NCBI RefSeq assembly: GCF_030145815.1
Contig: NZ_JAIXHL010000010.1
Location: 1-64,000 of the forward strand
Reading direction: 5' to 3'
DNA length: 64,000 nt
Source: Sphingomonas sp.
Lineage (GTDB): Bacteria > Pseudomonadota > Alphaproteobacteria > Sphingomonadales > Sphingomonadaceae
Below the pieces are notes generated by a model that saw only the letters and a program-made list of their open reading frames with translations, was not told where the DNA came from and ran no database searches. This document shows, one piece after another, positions 51,770 to 60,438 of the stretch (its first letter is position 1; each line of letters begins with the position of its first letter). The translations under genes and the position numbers were made by a program.

Positions 51770-53353
51770 TCAGCGGCGATATTTTTCCCAGACAAAATGA
51801 AGGGCAGCCGCACTGAACATGATCGTGCCCAAAATCGGCTGGTCGCCGGCGAGAATTGCCCCGGCAATCGTCAGACCGGCGGTGAGCACGTTCGGGTCGG
51901 CGACCCGGACGCTCATCTTGGACGCCTGTGGAAGAACGATGCGGACCGGAAGCGTCCCAGAACGTGCAGCCGTCTCCACGAACCCCACCAGGTCCGGTGA
52001 TGCTGCCGCCAACCGCCCTAAATTCGCAAGGAGCCGCCGACCACCGACCTTTAGGTCGGTGGAGATCAACCGTTCACGCATGAGCTCCCTTGCGATCGGC
52101 ATTGCGCGCGCGGCTATGTCGAATTCGGGATCGAGAGCCCGCACAAATCCTTCGGCAGTGAGGAGTGTGCGCAGTAGCAAGGCAAGATCGGGGGGAAGTG
52201 CGAGCCGGTACTCTCGGAGCAAGGTGAATACACGCTGGAATATCACGGACAGCTCGATCTGCCTAAGGACGGCGCCGCGAAATTCGCCGATCAACTCTTC
52301 GATATCCCTCTGCAATGCGCGTGCATCTACGGCATAGTCACCCGACCAGCGTAGCAGGACATCCGCCACCCCGCGTGCGTCGTCGCCCGCTATGGCCAGT
52401 ACCATGGACACCAGTTCCGAGCGTCGCATCGGCGTTAGCGTGCCGACCGCGCCGAAGTCGATGAACGCTATTGTGCCATCTGGCAAAATAAAGACGTTCC
52501 CAGGATGGGGGTCGGCGTGAAAGCGTCCGTTAAAAATGATCATCCGAAGGACGGCGTCAGCATAGCTGCTGGCGGCCGCTTTTGCGGCTGGTTGATCGAT
52601 GCCCTCAACGATGGCGGCGCGGACGGACTGACCGATAAGCCTCTCCTGAAGATTCACGCGTCGACCAATGTGATCCCAAAAGAACCGTGGCGTGCGGACC
52701 CCGAGCGTGGAGAGATAGGCGCCGATACTCTCACACGCCGCAGCCTCCGCGCTGAGGTCCATTTCCTGCGACAGTCCTTCGGCGAAGAATCGCAAAAGCT
52801 CATCTAGCTTCAGGCGACGCAACTCTGGTGATCGTCTCTCGGCCAGCCTAGCGATCCGACGCAGGAGCCTTAGATCGGCGTCCACTCTCTCCGCAATGCC
52901 AGGACGTCTCACCTTGACGACCACTTCGGTCCCATCGTCGAGCATGGCGCTATGGACTTGCGCGATTGATGCTGCGGCAATCGGGATCCTGTCGAAACGC
53001 GTGAATACGGCGTCAAGCGGGGCACCGAGTGCGGCAACGAGCTCGGGCTCGATCTCCTCGAAGGGGAGCGCCTGCACCTGATCCTGAAGCGTCGAAAGCG
53101 CTGCCACCCATTCCGGCCCCAGCAGATCCTCGCGCGTGGCAAGTACCTGCCCGAGCTTCACGGCGACTGGCCCGACGTCGCGCAGCAGTGCGACCATGCG
53201 CCGTGGGGCATCGGGCTCATGTGAATTGCCCACGCGACCTGAGGTCAAACCGATCCGCGCCGCCAATCCGCCGAGGCCGTGGCGCACAAATATCTTCGTC
53301 AGCTCGGCGAACCGCATGCGCTCGCCAATCGGCACGTCCTGTTTTGCCGTCAT
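51770..53353 (-). CDS. ABC1/UbiB atypical kinase family protein
   Basis: 527 residues from the ATG at 53353, overlapping the TetR stop (ATGA). UbiB-family features: PVAVKLGQVLATREDLLG (KxGQ motif), AAASIAQVHSA (Ala-rich loop), VVVKVRRPGI (Lys), FHADPHPGNVFIL and IAFIDFGAVG (metal site). Two C-terminal hydrophobic segments lie near 485-520. UbiB proteins act in ubiquinone synthesis or lipid-linked ATPase roles. Pairing with a TetR next to an MCE gene, away from ubi genes, suggests a role in envelope lipid handling; this is inference. Confidence 0.9.
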   Translation of the reverse strand: MTAKQDVPIGERMRFAELTKIFVRHGLGGLAARIGLTSGRVGNSHEPDAPRRMVALLRDVGPVAVKLGQVLATREDLLGPEWVAALSTLQDQVQALPFEEIEPELVAALGAPLDAVFTRFDRIPIAAASIAQVHSAMLDDGTEVVVKVRRPGIAERVDADLRLLRRIARLAERRSPELRRLKLDELLRFFAEGLSQEMDLSAEAAACESIGAYLSTLGVRTPRFFWDHIGRRVNLQERLIGQSVRAAIVEGIDQPAAKAAASSYADAVLRMIIFNGRFHADPHPGNVFILPDGTIAFIDFGAVGTLTPMRRSELVSMVLAIAGDDARGVADVLLRWSGDYAVDARALQRDIEELIGEFRGAVLRQIELSVIFQRVFTLLREYRLALPPDLALLLRTLLTAEGFVRALDPEFDIAARAMPIARELMRERLISTDLKVGGRRLLANLGRLAAASPDLVGFVETAARSGTLPVRIVLPQASKMSVRVADPNVLTAGLTIAGAILAGDQPILGTIMFSAAALHFVWEKYRR

Positions 53354-53994
53354 AGAATGGATTCTTCGGTCGTCGGCGCCCTTGGCAGACACCCACCGAG
53401 AAACAACTCGATCCCGCGACGGACACGCTCCTTCGCGGCTATATCATATGCGGCCGGCGCGAGGCCGAGCGCCGACCGGCGCATCGGCGCGACCACGACG
53501 AGCGTTACAAACTGTTCGGCGGCGAAAACTGGGTCGGCCAGCGCTAGCTCGCCCTTTGCATTCGCGTGAGCGAGGATGCTCGCTACCCACTGCACGGCGC
53601 GCTGGAAGCCGAATTCGTGAATATTCGCGGCGAGTGCCGGGAAACGGACGGCCTGCGCGATGACGACTCGCTCCATCGAGGCAATTCGCGCCGTCAGCAG
53701 CCATTCCAACAGCACGTCTGCGATCGCGTGTAGACGGGCAGAGACGTCCAGGCTTTCATCGTCGGTTGGCTCGAGTGCTCGAAGCTGGGTATCGATCTCG
53801 TCGAGGATCACGGCTTCGAACATCCGGGCCTTGCTACCGAACCGGGCGTAGAGCGTGCGCTTTGAAATTCTGGCCCGTTCGGCGATCATGTCGGAGCTGG
53901 CGCCGTCGAACCCGCGTTCGAAGAATACGTCTCGCGCGCTCTTCAGGATGTGCAGCGTAAGGCGTGCCGCATCGGTTGCTGTGGGCCTGCCCAT
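53350..53994 (-). CDS. TetR-family regulator
   Basis: 214 residues from the ATG at 53994 (MGRPTATDAARLTL); the frame is open further up but that part is not TetR-like. Helix-turn-helix: SARDVFFERGFDGASSDMIA ... LYARFGSKARMF. The C-terminal part matches the AcrR-type domain found in many proteobacteria. It overlaps the UbiB-like gene by 4 bases, so the two are made together. Confidence 0.88.
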   Translation of the reverse strand: MGRPTATDAARLTLHILKSARDVFFERGFDGASSDMIAERARISKRTLYARFGSKARMFEAVILDEIDTQLRALEPTDDESLDVSARLHAIADVLLEWLLTARIASMERVVIAQAVRFPALAANIHEFGFQRAVQWVASILAHANAKGELALADPVFAAEQFVTLVVVAPMRRSALGLAPAAYDIAAKERVRRGIELFLGGCLPRAPTTEESIL

Positions 53995-54436
53995 CTTTCG
54001 CCCTCGCCGCTGGCGATCTTGACGCTCTACGCTAACCACGGCCTTCCTCTCCGCACTCCCGCCGCCGAGGCTTCGGAACCAGGCTGGACGGCAGATTTCT
54101 CTGCCTTTCAAGAATGTGCCAAAGACCAACCAGACGCCAGCAGCAGCCGTCAACCCCTGTTGAATATCTCTCGTGCTCGGGCCACGTGCCCGACGGGTTC
54201 TCACGACGCGTTCGGCGACCAGCGGAAATGCCGGCGCGGTCTCGGTGGGATCGCCCGCGACGCCCGGCCGCACGCTACTGGCCAAATGGCGGTCAAGCAC
54301 AGCCAAGTTAAAGGCCCTCGTCATGCCTTACGATGCACCGCCGGTTTCGCGCAACTCCGCCACGGCCGGGTCAGCGTCCCGGAACGTTGGTCGACAGGCG
54401 CGGCGTTCCAGGCCCCGCGACCGGTTTCATTTACGG
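53995..54436. other. Stretch without a supported gene
   Basis: 442 bases between the MCE gene end and the TetR start. Frames on both strands are open by GC bias but show no family features. It should contain the promoter of the TetR-UbiB pair; none could be assigned with confidence. Confidence 0.45.
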
Positions 54437-55417
54437 TCAGGCGACCGCACCGGAGCCGGTACGGCGCGCGACATGAGGGTGCTTTTTTTTCTTGAAGTTT
54501 GGAAGCTTCGGTGCACCGAACCGGAGGCCGGACTGGTCGATCTGTTCCGCACGTTCGGCAATGCCTAGCGCTTGGCCGCGGAGTGAACGAACCTCGGCGG
54601 TGATATGTTCGCTGCGAGTCTCCGCCGCTCTGATCGACGGCCGTGCCGCGCTGACGCTGCGCTCAAATCCTTCGATACCTTGTTGCGCGCTCCGCAATTT
54701 CTTGTCGGCGCTGCCAAGTTGGCCGCCCGGGTTGGCTTTCATTCGAGCGCTCAGCCGATGCGCACTATCCCCGGCGCGGTCGAGCGAAATGCCGAAGCGC
54801 GAAATCCTTCCACGAGCTCCCTTCAGCGAGTCTGAAATGCGCGTCGCGCGCCCGGGCCACGCTGTTGAACTCGCCGCGAGAGCCGCCAGCCGCTCGCGCG
54901 CGCGCTCTTGCCCGCGGGAGTCAAGATTGCCGGAGACTTTGTCGACCGTACGGCTGATTCGTTCGAGGGTCGCCATCGGGTCTCCACCTGATCCGATCAG
55001 GCCGCCCTTCCGGGCCGGGATCACGGGCAGCGTTGCGTCATCCTGTGAAACGATCGGAGGCGCGCCTTTCTGCGATCCATCGAGCGTGATGGTAGCCGCT
55101 CCGCCTACCAGGGACCTGGTGATCGACGCCTTCACGCCTTGCAGGATCGGAACTTCGGGATCGAGCCGGACGGTCACAAACACACTCGCCGGATCCTTCG
55201 CAGTGAGCCGCACACTGGTAACCGCGCCGACCGGCACACCCGAATAGTTGACGGACGACCCCTTTTCGATCCCCGCCACGCTATCATTGAATTGAATCAG
55301 ATATTCGCGACCGGCAGGATTTGTCGCCGAGAAGAGCCAGGTCGAAAAGGCGATCAGCGACGCGAGGAGGATGCCGATCACGGCAAGGACTAGCAACCTG
55401 TTCGATCTGGTCTCCAT
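54437..55417 (-). CDS. Second MCE-domain protein
   Basis: 326 residues. A membrane anchor (about 9-31) is followed by an MCE domain (about 38-120): FNDSVAGIEKGSSVNYSGVPVGAVTSVRLTAKDP and ITRSLVGGAATITLDG. The rest is helical and very basic, ending in a lysine-rich FKKKKHPH tail. It has no permease or ATPase beside it; it may use the Mla operon 4 kb away. Same strand as the TetR-UbiB pair downstream. Confidence 0.88.
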   Translation of the reverse strand: METRSNRLLVLAVIGILLASLIAFSTWLFSATNPAGREYLIQFNDSVAGIEKGSSVNYSGVPVGAVTSVRLTAKDPASVFVTVRLDPEVPILQGVKASITRSLVGGAATITLDGSQKGAPPIVSQDDATLPVIPARKGGLIGSGGDPMATLERISRTVDKVSGNLDSRGQERARERLAALAASSTAWPGRATRISDSLKGARGRISRFGISLDRAGDSAHRLSARMKANPGGQLGSADKKLRSAQQGIEGFERSVSAARPSIRAAETRSEHITAEVRSLRGQALGIAERAEQIDQSGLRFGAPKLPNFKKKKHPHVARRTGSGAVA

Positions 55418-55474
55418 AAACGCGTGGCTTCAATACCGATCGCTCTGCACTATGTAAACCGTCCGGTGTAGTTC

Positions 55475-55954
55475 TTGCCTTTCCATGGAGACCGCTTTTC
55501 GGCTAGGAAGCCGAGCTCGGTCCTGAATGCGGAGACCCCTTTGCCCGTTCCATTCGAACTCGGGATGGTCGCCATTCCCTGGAGTACCGCGTTGGGATTG
55601 GAGTTGCTGTCTTCAGGTGACGGCCTTGCGGCGTTGCGCATGGCCTGGCGCCACGACCTCTGTGATCAGCACGGCGGAGCAGCCAGTGGCGGCGTGGCAA
55701 CTCTGATTGACCATGGTTGCGGCGTCGCTGTCATGTCCAAGCTCGTGAAGCCCGTGTTGATCGCAACCTTGAACCTCAAGATCGACCATATTCGTGCTGC
55801 CACCCCGGAGCGTCCCGTCACGGTATGGGCTCACTGCTACAGGGTTTCAGCGAGCAGGGCGTTTGTGCGCGCCGAAGTATGGGACCAGGATCCTTCGGAC
55901 GTCTTCGCCACCGCGCAGGGCGTTTTCTCGCTCAGCCAGCCGAATGCGGCCTAG
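55475..55954 (+). CDS. PaaI-like hotdog thioesterase
   Basis: 159 residues if a TTG at 55475 is used; an ATG at 55565 would give 129 residues and still include the whole hotdog domain. Family features: ALGLELLSSGDGLAALRMAW, DQHGGAASGGVATLIDHGCG (active-site HGG and Asp) and KIDHIRAATPERPVTVWAHCYRV. It should hydrolyse an acyl-CoA. The next gene is a second hotdog protein overlapping its stop, so the two may form a heteromer. Start uncertain. Confidence 0.75.
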   Translation: MPFHGDRFSARKPSSVLNAETPLPVPFELGMVAIPWSTALGLELLSSGDGLAALRMAWRHDLCDQHGGAASGGVATLIDHGCGVAVMSKLVKPVLIATLNLKIDHIRAATPERPVTVWAHCYRVSASRAFVRAEVWDQDPSDVFATAQGVFSLSQPNAA

Positions 55955-56363
55955 CATCATGGACACTCGCCTCACCGCGATCATAGCGTCCTCGCCTTTT
56001 GGAGCGAGGCTTGGAGGAATGATCTGTTTAGAGGAAGACGGGTTGACATGGAGACTGTCGCCCGGTCCCGATCTGATAGGAAACCCGCTTATCCCCGCCA
56101 TTCACGGAGGCGCAGTAACGGCGTTCCTCGAGCTCGCATGTGGGGCCGTCGTGGCGCATCGGCTTGAGCTGTTGGTGCTGCCACGCCTAGTCAGCGTCAA
56201 CGTCCAGTTTTTGGCCCCTACCCGGTTGCGGGATCTGATCGCACGGCCGGTCATTCGCCGGATCGGAAAACGGGCGGCGGTGGTTCACGCCGACACTTGG
56301 CAGGAAAATCCCGGGGCGCCGGTGTGCACCGCGCAGTGCGATTTCTCTTTGTCACCGTTGTGA
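55944..56363 (+). CDS. Second PaaI-like hotdog thioesterase
   Basis: 139 residues from the ATG at 55944, which overlaps the previous stop; an ATG at 55959 is the alternative. Hotdog features: PAIHGGAVTAFLELACGAVVAHRLE and PRLVSVNVQFLAPTRLRDLIARPVIRRIGKRAAVVHADTW. The tail overlaps the end of the convergent TetR gene by 12 bases. Likely acyl-CoA hydrolase partner of the upstream gene. Confidence 0.8.
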   Translation: MRPSIMDTRLTAIIASSPFGARLGGMICLEEDGLTWRLSPGPDLIGNPLIPAIHGGAVTAFLELACGAVVAHRLELLVLPRLVSVNVQFLAPTRLRDLIARPVIRRIGKRAAVVHADTWQENPGAPVCTAQCDFSLSPL

Positions 56364-56927
56364 TGGTGAACTCGCAACAACCGGAGCGAGCGCGAGCCGT
56401 CCAAGCATTTCAACGAGTTGCTCCTCTTCGGCAGCTTCTTCGCTGGTCACCCACCATACCACGACGTTGATCGCACCACCGACGAGGTGTGTGACAGCAA
56501 GGGTGCGCGGCAGCGCAGGATCCAGCGCGAGCGGCAAATGCTCGGCGCGGGCAATTGCCTGGGAAGTAATATCCCTTCGCGTCCGTTCTCCACCGCCGAT
56601 CAGGATTGCTGCGATGGACCGTCTCTCCTCAGCGATATATGCGGCGGCGGCCCTGAGCAACGCGCCCTGATCGCCCGAGGAAAGCGCCGGCCCTAACCGC
56701 TCAACGATCTCGCCGATCATGGTTTCGGAAACCGCCACCAGCAGCGCATCGACCGAAGCGAAGTGCCGGAAGAACGTCGCATAGCCGATGCCGGCTTCGG
56801 CGACGAGAGTCTGCACGGTCACATGCGCGAGCTCCATCCTATGCAGGGTTCGGAATAATGCTTCGCGGAGTGCCGCCCGCGTTCGGAGAAAGCGGGGATC
56901 CACGGAACGTTTTGACGAAATTTGCAT
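56352..56927 (-). CDS. TetR-family regulator
   Basis: 191 residues. The helix-turn-helix is LREALFRTLHRMELAHVTVQTLVAEAGIGYATFFRHFASVDALL. The C-terminal part has WWVTSEEAAEEEQLVEML. It is divergent from a cytochrome P450 gene, with a palindrome of arms TATGATA/TATCATA directly before its start, so it probably represses both genes. Confidence 0.88.
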   Translation of the reverse strand: MQISSKRSVDPRFLRTRAALREALFRTLHRMELAHVTVQTLVAEAGIGYATFFRHFASVDALLVAVSETMIGEIVERLGPALSSGDQGALLRAAAAYIAEERRSIAAILIGGGERTRRDITSQAIARAEHLPLALDPALPRTLAVTHLVGGAINVVVWWVTSEEAAEEEQLVEMLGRLALAPVVASSPSQR

Positions 56928-56928
56928 T

Positions 56929-56949
56929 TATGATACACAGTATATCATA
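56929..56949. promoter_or_regulatory. Inverted repeat TATGATA-N7-TATCATA
   Basis: Perfect 7-base arms (56929-56935 and 56943-56949) with a 7-base spacer, starting 2 bases before the TetR ATG and 86 bases before the P450 ATG. AT-rich in a GC-rich region; a TetR operator is likely. Confidence 0.7.
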
Positions 56950-57034
56950 GTTAGTTCCGTTGTGTCGAGGAGCCACCGCCGCCGCGTAGGCATCGGGGAC
57001 AAACGCGCAACCTTATTTTGAGGAGGATGGCGGC

Positions 57035-58174
57035 ATGGCGTCGTTCGCGATAAACACACCGCGTGATGACCGGAGAAGTGACGCTGTTGTCAGCAGGGGT
57101 CGCGAATGCCCAGTGATGGAGTTCGATCAGGCGAGAGCCCTCTTGCGCAACGATACTCTGCGTCAGGCTGGCTTTCGCGCGGATCTGATCGAACGGTTTG
57201 GCAATGAGCGCTTCGCGCCGATCATCTTTCTACACGGAGAGCGGCATCGAGCGCAGCGGGCCGCGACCGCCCGCTTCTTCTCGCCGCGGGTGGTAAGCAC
57301 GCAATACCGCGGCGTAATCGAGCGGGAGACCGCCGCCTTGCTCGAGCACTTCGTGCGCGAGCGGGAGGTAAATCTGGACGATCTAAGTCTGCAACTTGCC
57401 GTTTCAGTCGCAGCGGAGGTCGTGGGCCTTACCGACAGCGATCGAGCGAGTATGGCGCGTCGACTCGATAGTCTGTTCGATGACGGTGCGGCCAACAGCG
57501 CGGGGACAGTATTGGATTTTGCTCGCTTCTTGAGAACACAAGGACGCATGTGGCACTTCTACCTGCGCGACGTCCTCCCGGCAGTGCGCGCGCGTCGAGC
57601 GAATCCGCGCGAAGACGTCATCTCTCATCTGTTAGCGCAAGGCTATGGACCGCGTGCGCTGCTGACAGAGTGCGTAACCTACGCCGCCGCCGGAATGGTG
57701 ACCACTCGCGAGTTCATTACCATGGCCGGATGGCACCTGTTGGAGGATGACGCCCTTCGCGCGCGTTTCCTGGCCGCCGACGAGATCGAGCGTATCGACA
57801 TCCTGGAGGAAATCCTCAGGCTCGAGCCTGTGGTGGGCATGCTACGTCGTCGCGATCCCGAAAGCGGGAAGTCGTTCGCGATCGACATCCGGGCCGCGAA
57901 TATCGACGAGCGCGCGATGGGCGGCTGCCCGATGCGCCTTGATCCCGACCGTCAGCGGGCGGATCGCGTACCTGGTCCAGGACTGGCATTCGGGGACGGT
58001 TCGCATCGGTGCCCTGGAGCCAGCATCGCGTTGCTGGAGGCCGCCATATTCCTGACGGAATTGATGAAGCTTCCCGGCATTCAGATGAAGCGGGAGCCGA
58101 TGCTGCGGTGGAACCCGCTTGTGACCGGCTACGAAGTACGGGGATGCAGGATTACAATGAGCTGTGTCACCTGA
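57035..58174 (+). CDS. Cytochrome P450
   Basis: 379 residues. The heme loop is FGDGSHRCPG with Cys326; the K-helix ExxR is Glu259-Ile-Leu-Arg262. The I-helix reads AAAGMVTTRE, so the usual acid before the conserved Thr (AGxD/ET) is Val222, which may alter oxygen activation. No membrane anchor, as in bacterial soluble P450s; the length is slightly short. It is divergent from a TetR gene. No ferredoxin or reductase gene is adjacent. Confidence 0.88.
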   Translation: MASFAINTPRDDRRSDAVVSRGRECPVMEFDQARALLRNDTLRQAGFRADLIERFGNERFAPIIFLHGERHRAQRAATARFFSPRVVSTQYRGVIERETAALLEHFVREREVNLDDLSLQLAVSVAAEVVGLTDSDRASMARRLDSLFDDGAANSAGTVLDFARFLRTQGRMWHFYLRDVLPAVRARRANPREDVISHLLAQGYGPRALLTECVTYAAAGMVTTREFITMAGWHLLEDDALRARFLAADEIERIDILEEILRLEPVVGMLRRRDPESGKSFAIDIRAANIDERAMGGCPMRLDPDRQRADRVPGPGLAFGDGSHRCPGASIALLEAAIFLTELMKLPGIQMKREPMLRWNPLVTGYEVRGCRITMSCVT

Positions 58175-58238
58175 TTAAAGGGAGCGACAGAGGCCGTCTG
58201 GGCGGCGCCACATTCCGGCATGACGCGGCCCGGCGGCA

Positions 58239-59117
58239 TCAGAAGGTAAAGGTTAACCCGATCGCAGCAGACAGCTGTTTGGCGTCGCCGGCATCGGACA
58301 CGATCGGGCTGCGCTTATATTTTCCGAGCAGGCGCCCATACATCACGCCTCCGCCCACACCCAAACCCCGGCGAAGATCTCCGGTGAGACTTTGCAATGC
58401 AAATGCCGTGACAGTGTATCGTTTCCAACCACCGTCGTCGATCGCATATGCCGGAAGACCGCTGGCGAGCGAGCCGGCAGGCGACACCGCGAAATAGGTC
58501 CTGCCGTAGTCTTTCCCGACATAATCCGCCGATGCTCCGATCGACACCAAGGTGCTGCGCGATAGCGGTGTGGCGTAGTATATTTGCGGAGTCACGACGT
58601 AGCTGTCATGAACATTTGAAACGTCCCGGACATAGGCCACGCGAACCGTCAGCGTGTCATAATCGCTGGTAATAAGACCGGTGCGGGTGATGCCTACATA
58701 ACCGCCTGCCTCCCACGCCGTGCCGAGCTTCCCCAGCGCACGAACCCGCAGATCCTTCACTTCTCCCGTGCGGTCCAAGCGCGCGGCTCCGATCACGCCA
58801 AGTTCGAAATTCGTGCCGGGCCCTGACCTGCTTGGAACGAGGTTGAAATAGAGCTGCGTGCCACGCGTGAAGAAATCGTGTCCCGCCACTTTGCCGACGA
58901 TTATGGCGCCAGGCGTGATGCTGTTCTCGTCGGCGCCTTCATAGTCCGGCAGTGTCGCGGCGCCCACACCGATCGTCACTCGCGACCGGTCTTCATCCGG
59001 GGCCTTCTCACTCTGTGCCTTGGCAGCTGATGCCGCAAGGACACTGACGGCGGCCAGTGCCAGCAACATCGCGCGCGCTTGCTGCCGGCGATGCGGTTTT
59101 TGATCCGTGACCTTCAT
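58239..59117 (-). CDS. MipA/OmpV family outer-membrane protein
   Basis: 292 residues. A signal peptide ends at about ASAAKAQ. The mature protein is a beta-barrel pattern typical of MipA/OmpV: VTIGVGAATLPDYEGADENSITPG at the N-terminus and a C-terminal LSAAIGLTFTF. AAGGGG lies 11 bases before the ATG. Such proteins are scaffolds or porins, often beside efflux or two-component genes. Divergent from the efflux operon at 59212. Confidence 0.9.
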   Translation of the reverse strand: MKVTDQKPHRRQQARAMLLALAAVSVLAASAAKAQSEKAPDEDRSRVTIGVGAATLPDYEGADENSITPGAIIVGKVAGHDFFTRGTQLYFNLVPSRSGPGTNFELGVIGAARLDRTGEVKDLRVRALGKLGTAWEAGGYVGITRTGLITSDYDTLTVRVAYVRDVSNVHDSYVVTPQIYYATPLSRSTLVSIGASADYVGKDYGRTYFAVSPAGSLASGLPAYAIDDGGWKRYTVTAFALQSLTGDLRRGLGVGGGVMYGRLLGKYKRSPIVSDAGDAKQLSAAIGLTFTF

Positions 59118-59211
59118 TTTCGGTAAAACCCCTTATTTCAGCGAAAGCGGTGGAAACCCAATGCCAGCTTCACTAAGGTACGGAACGGTTTACATATCCT
59201 AAGGTTCCAGA

Positions 59212-60438
59212 ATGGCGACTGACCATCCGACATCTGACACGGCGGTGCATCTTGAGGAGCCTGGACAGACACAGGACGATCCCGTTGGTCCGGCAGGTGC
59301 GAAAACTGCTACCAGCAAGCCCGGTCTGCTCATCCGCTATCCAATCATCCGCGTGGCACTCATCGCGGCCCTGATCGCTGGCGTCGTCGTCGCTGGATTG
59401 TGGTACCTGAACTACGAGCAGAGGGGGCAGTACCGTCAATCCACCAATAACGCGTATGTGCGCGCGGACTTCGTCACCATTTCCCCCAAGCTCGGCGGCT
59501 ATGTTGAGCGCGTCCTTGTCCGAGACAATGAACCGGTTCGCCGAGGTCAGTTGCTCGCAGTAATCGATGCGCGTGATTACCGCTCCGGAGTTGCAGAGGC
59601 TCAGGCCCAAGTCGCAGCCGCCGAGGCGGGTATTCGCACCGCCCGGCGCGCGCTCGACGAGCAGCGTGCTTCGATAGCGCAGGCAGATGCGCAGGTGACT
59701 AGCGCTGCCGCTGCCGCTGCAGCCGCAACTGCCGAGGTTCGCCGTTACGAGCCGCTTGCACAATCCGGAGCCGAATCGCGCGAGCGATTGGCCGCGCTGG
59801 TGCTGGACCGTGATCGGGCAATCGCCAATCTTCGCGCGCAACGCGCCGCTGCCGTCGCCGCGCGGCGTTCGCTAGTTACCCAGGATGCGCGAATCGGCCA
59901 GGCGCTGGCGCAGCGAGGGGCGGCCCAAGCGCAGCTCGCGAGAGCCTCGACAGACCTGGGATCGATCGAAATCCGCAGCAGCATTGATGGTGTGGTCGCG
60001 GACAAGGCGGTGCGCCCGGGCCAGTTCGTCCAGCCTGGAACCCGGCTGATGTCGATCGTGCCAACCGACCAAATCTATGTCGAGGCGAACTTCAAGGAAA
60101 CCCAGGTCGCGCTGATGCGTGTCGGCCAGCCGGTGGCGATCAAGGTCGACGCGTTAGACGGCGTCGAGCTGCGCGGGAGAGTCGAGAGCTTCTCTCCCGG
60201 GACAGGTGCGCAGTTTTCGCTGCTGCCGCCCGAGAACGCGACGGGCAACTTCACCAAGATCGTCCAGCGTGTGCCCGTGCGGATCAGTATTGAGGCCGGT
60301 CCGGAAGCGCGCAATGTCCTGCGGCCCGGACTTTCGGTGGAGGTCACGGTTGATACGGTAAGTGCCAAAGGTAGCCGAAAACGCATTGAGGAGGAATCCG
60401 AGCGCCTGAGTCGCGATGACATGCGGAAGCGGCCGTGA
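59212..60438 (+). CDS. HlyD/EmrA-type membrane fusion protein
   Basis: 408 residues. One membrane segment (about 42-64) follows a cytoplasmic N-terminus. The periplasmic part has the lipoyl-like SPKLGGYVERVLVRDNEPVRRGQLLAVID, a long Ala-rich coiled coil (about 115-220) and DGVVADKAVRPGQFVQPGTRLMSIVP, as in EmrA. It bridges EmrB to an outer-membrane channel. Stop overlaps the next start by GTGA. Confidence 0.92.
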   Translation: MATDHPTSDTAVHLEEPGQTQDDPVGPAGAKTATSKPGLLIRYPIIRVALIAALIAGVVVAGLWYLNYEQRGQYRQSTNNAYVRADFVTISPKLGGYVERVLVRDNEPVRRGQLLAVIDARDYRSGVAEAQAQVAAAEAGIRTARRALDEQRASIAQADAQVTSAAAAAAAATAEVRRYEPLAQSGAESRERLAALVLDRDRAIANLRAQRAAAVAARRSLVTQDARIGQALAQRGAAQAQLARASTDLGSIEIRSSIDGVVADKAVRPGQFVQPGTRLMSIVPTDQIYVEANFKETQVALMRVGQPVAIKVDALDGVELRGRVESFSPGTGAQFSLLPPENATGNFTKIVQRVPVRISIEAGPEARNVLRPGLSVEVTVDTVSAKGSRKRIEEESERLSRDDMRKRP

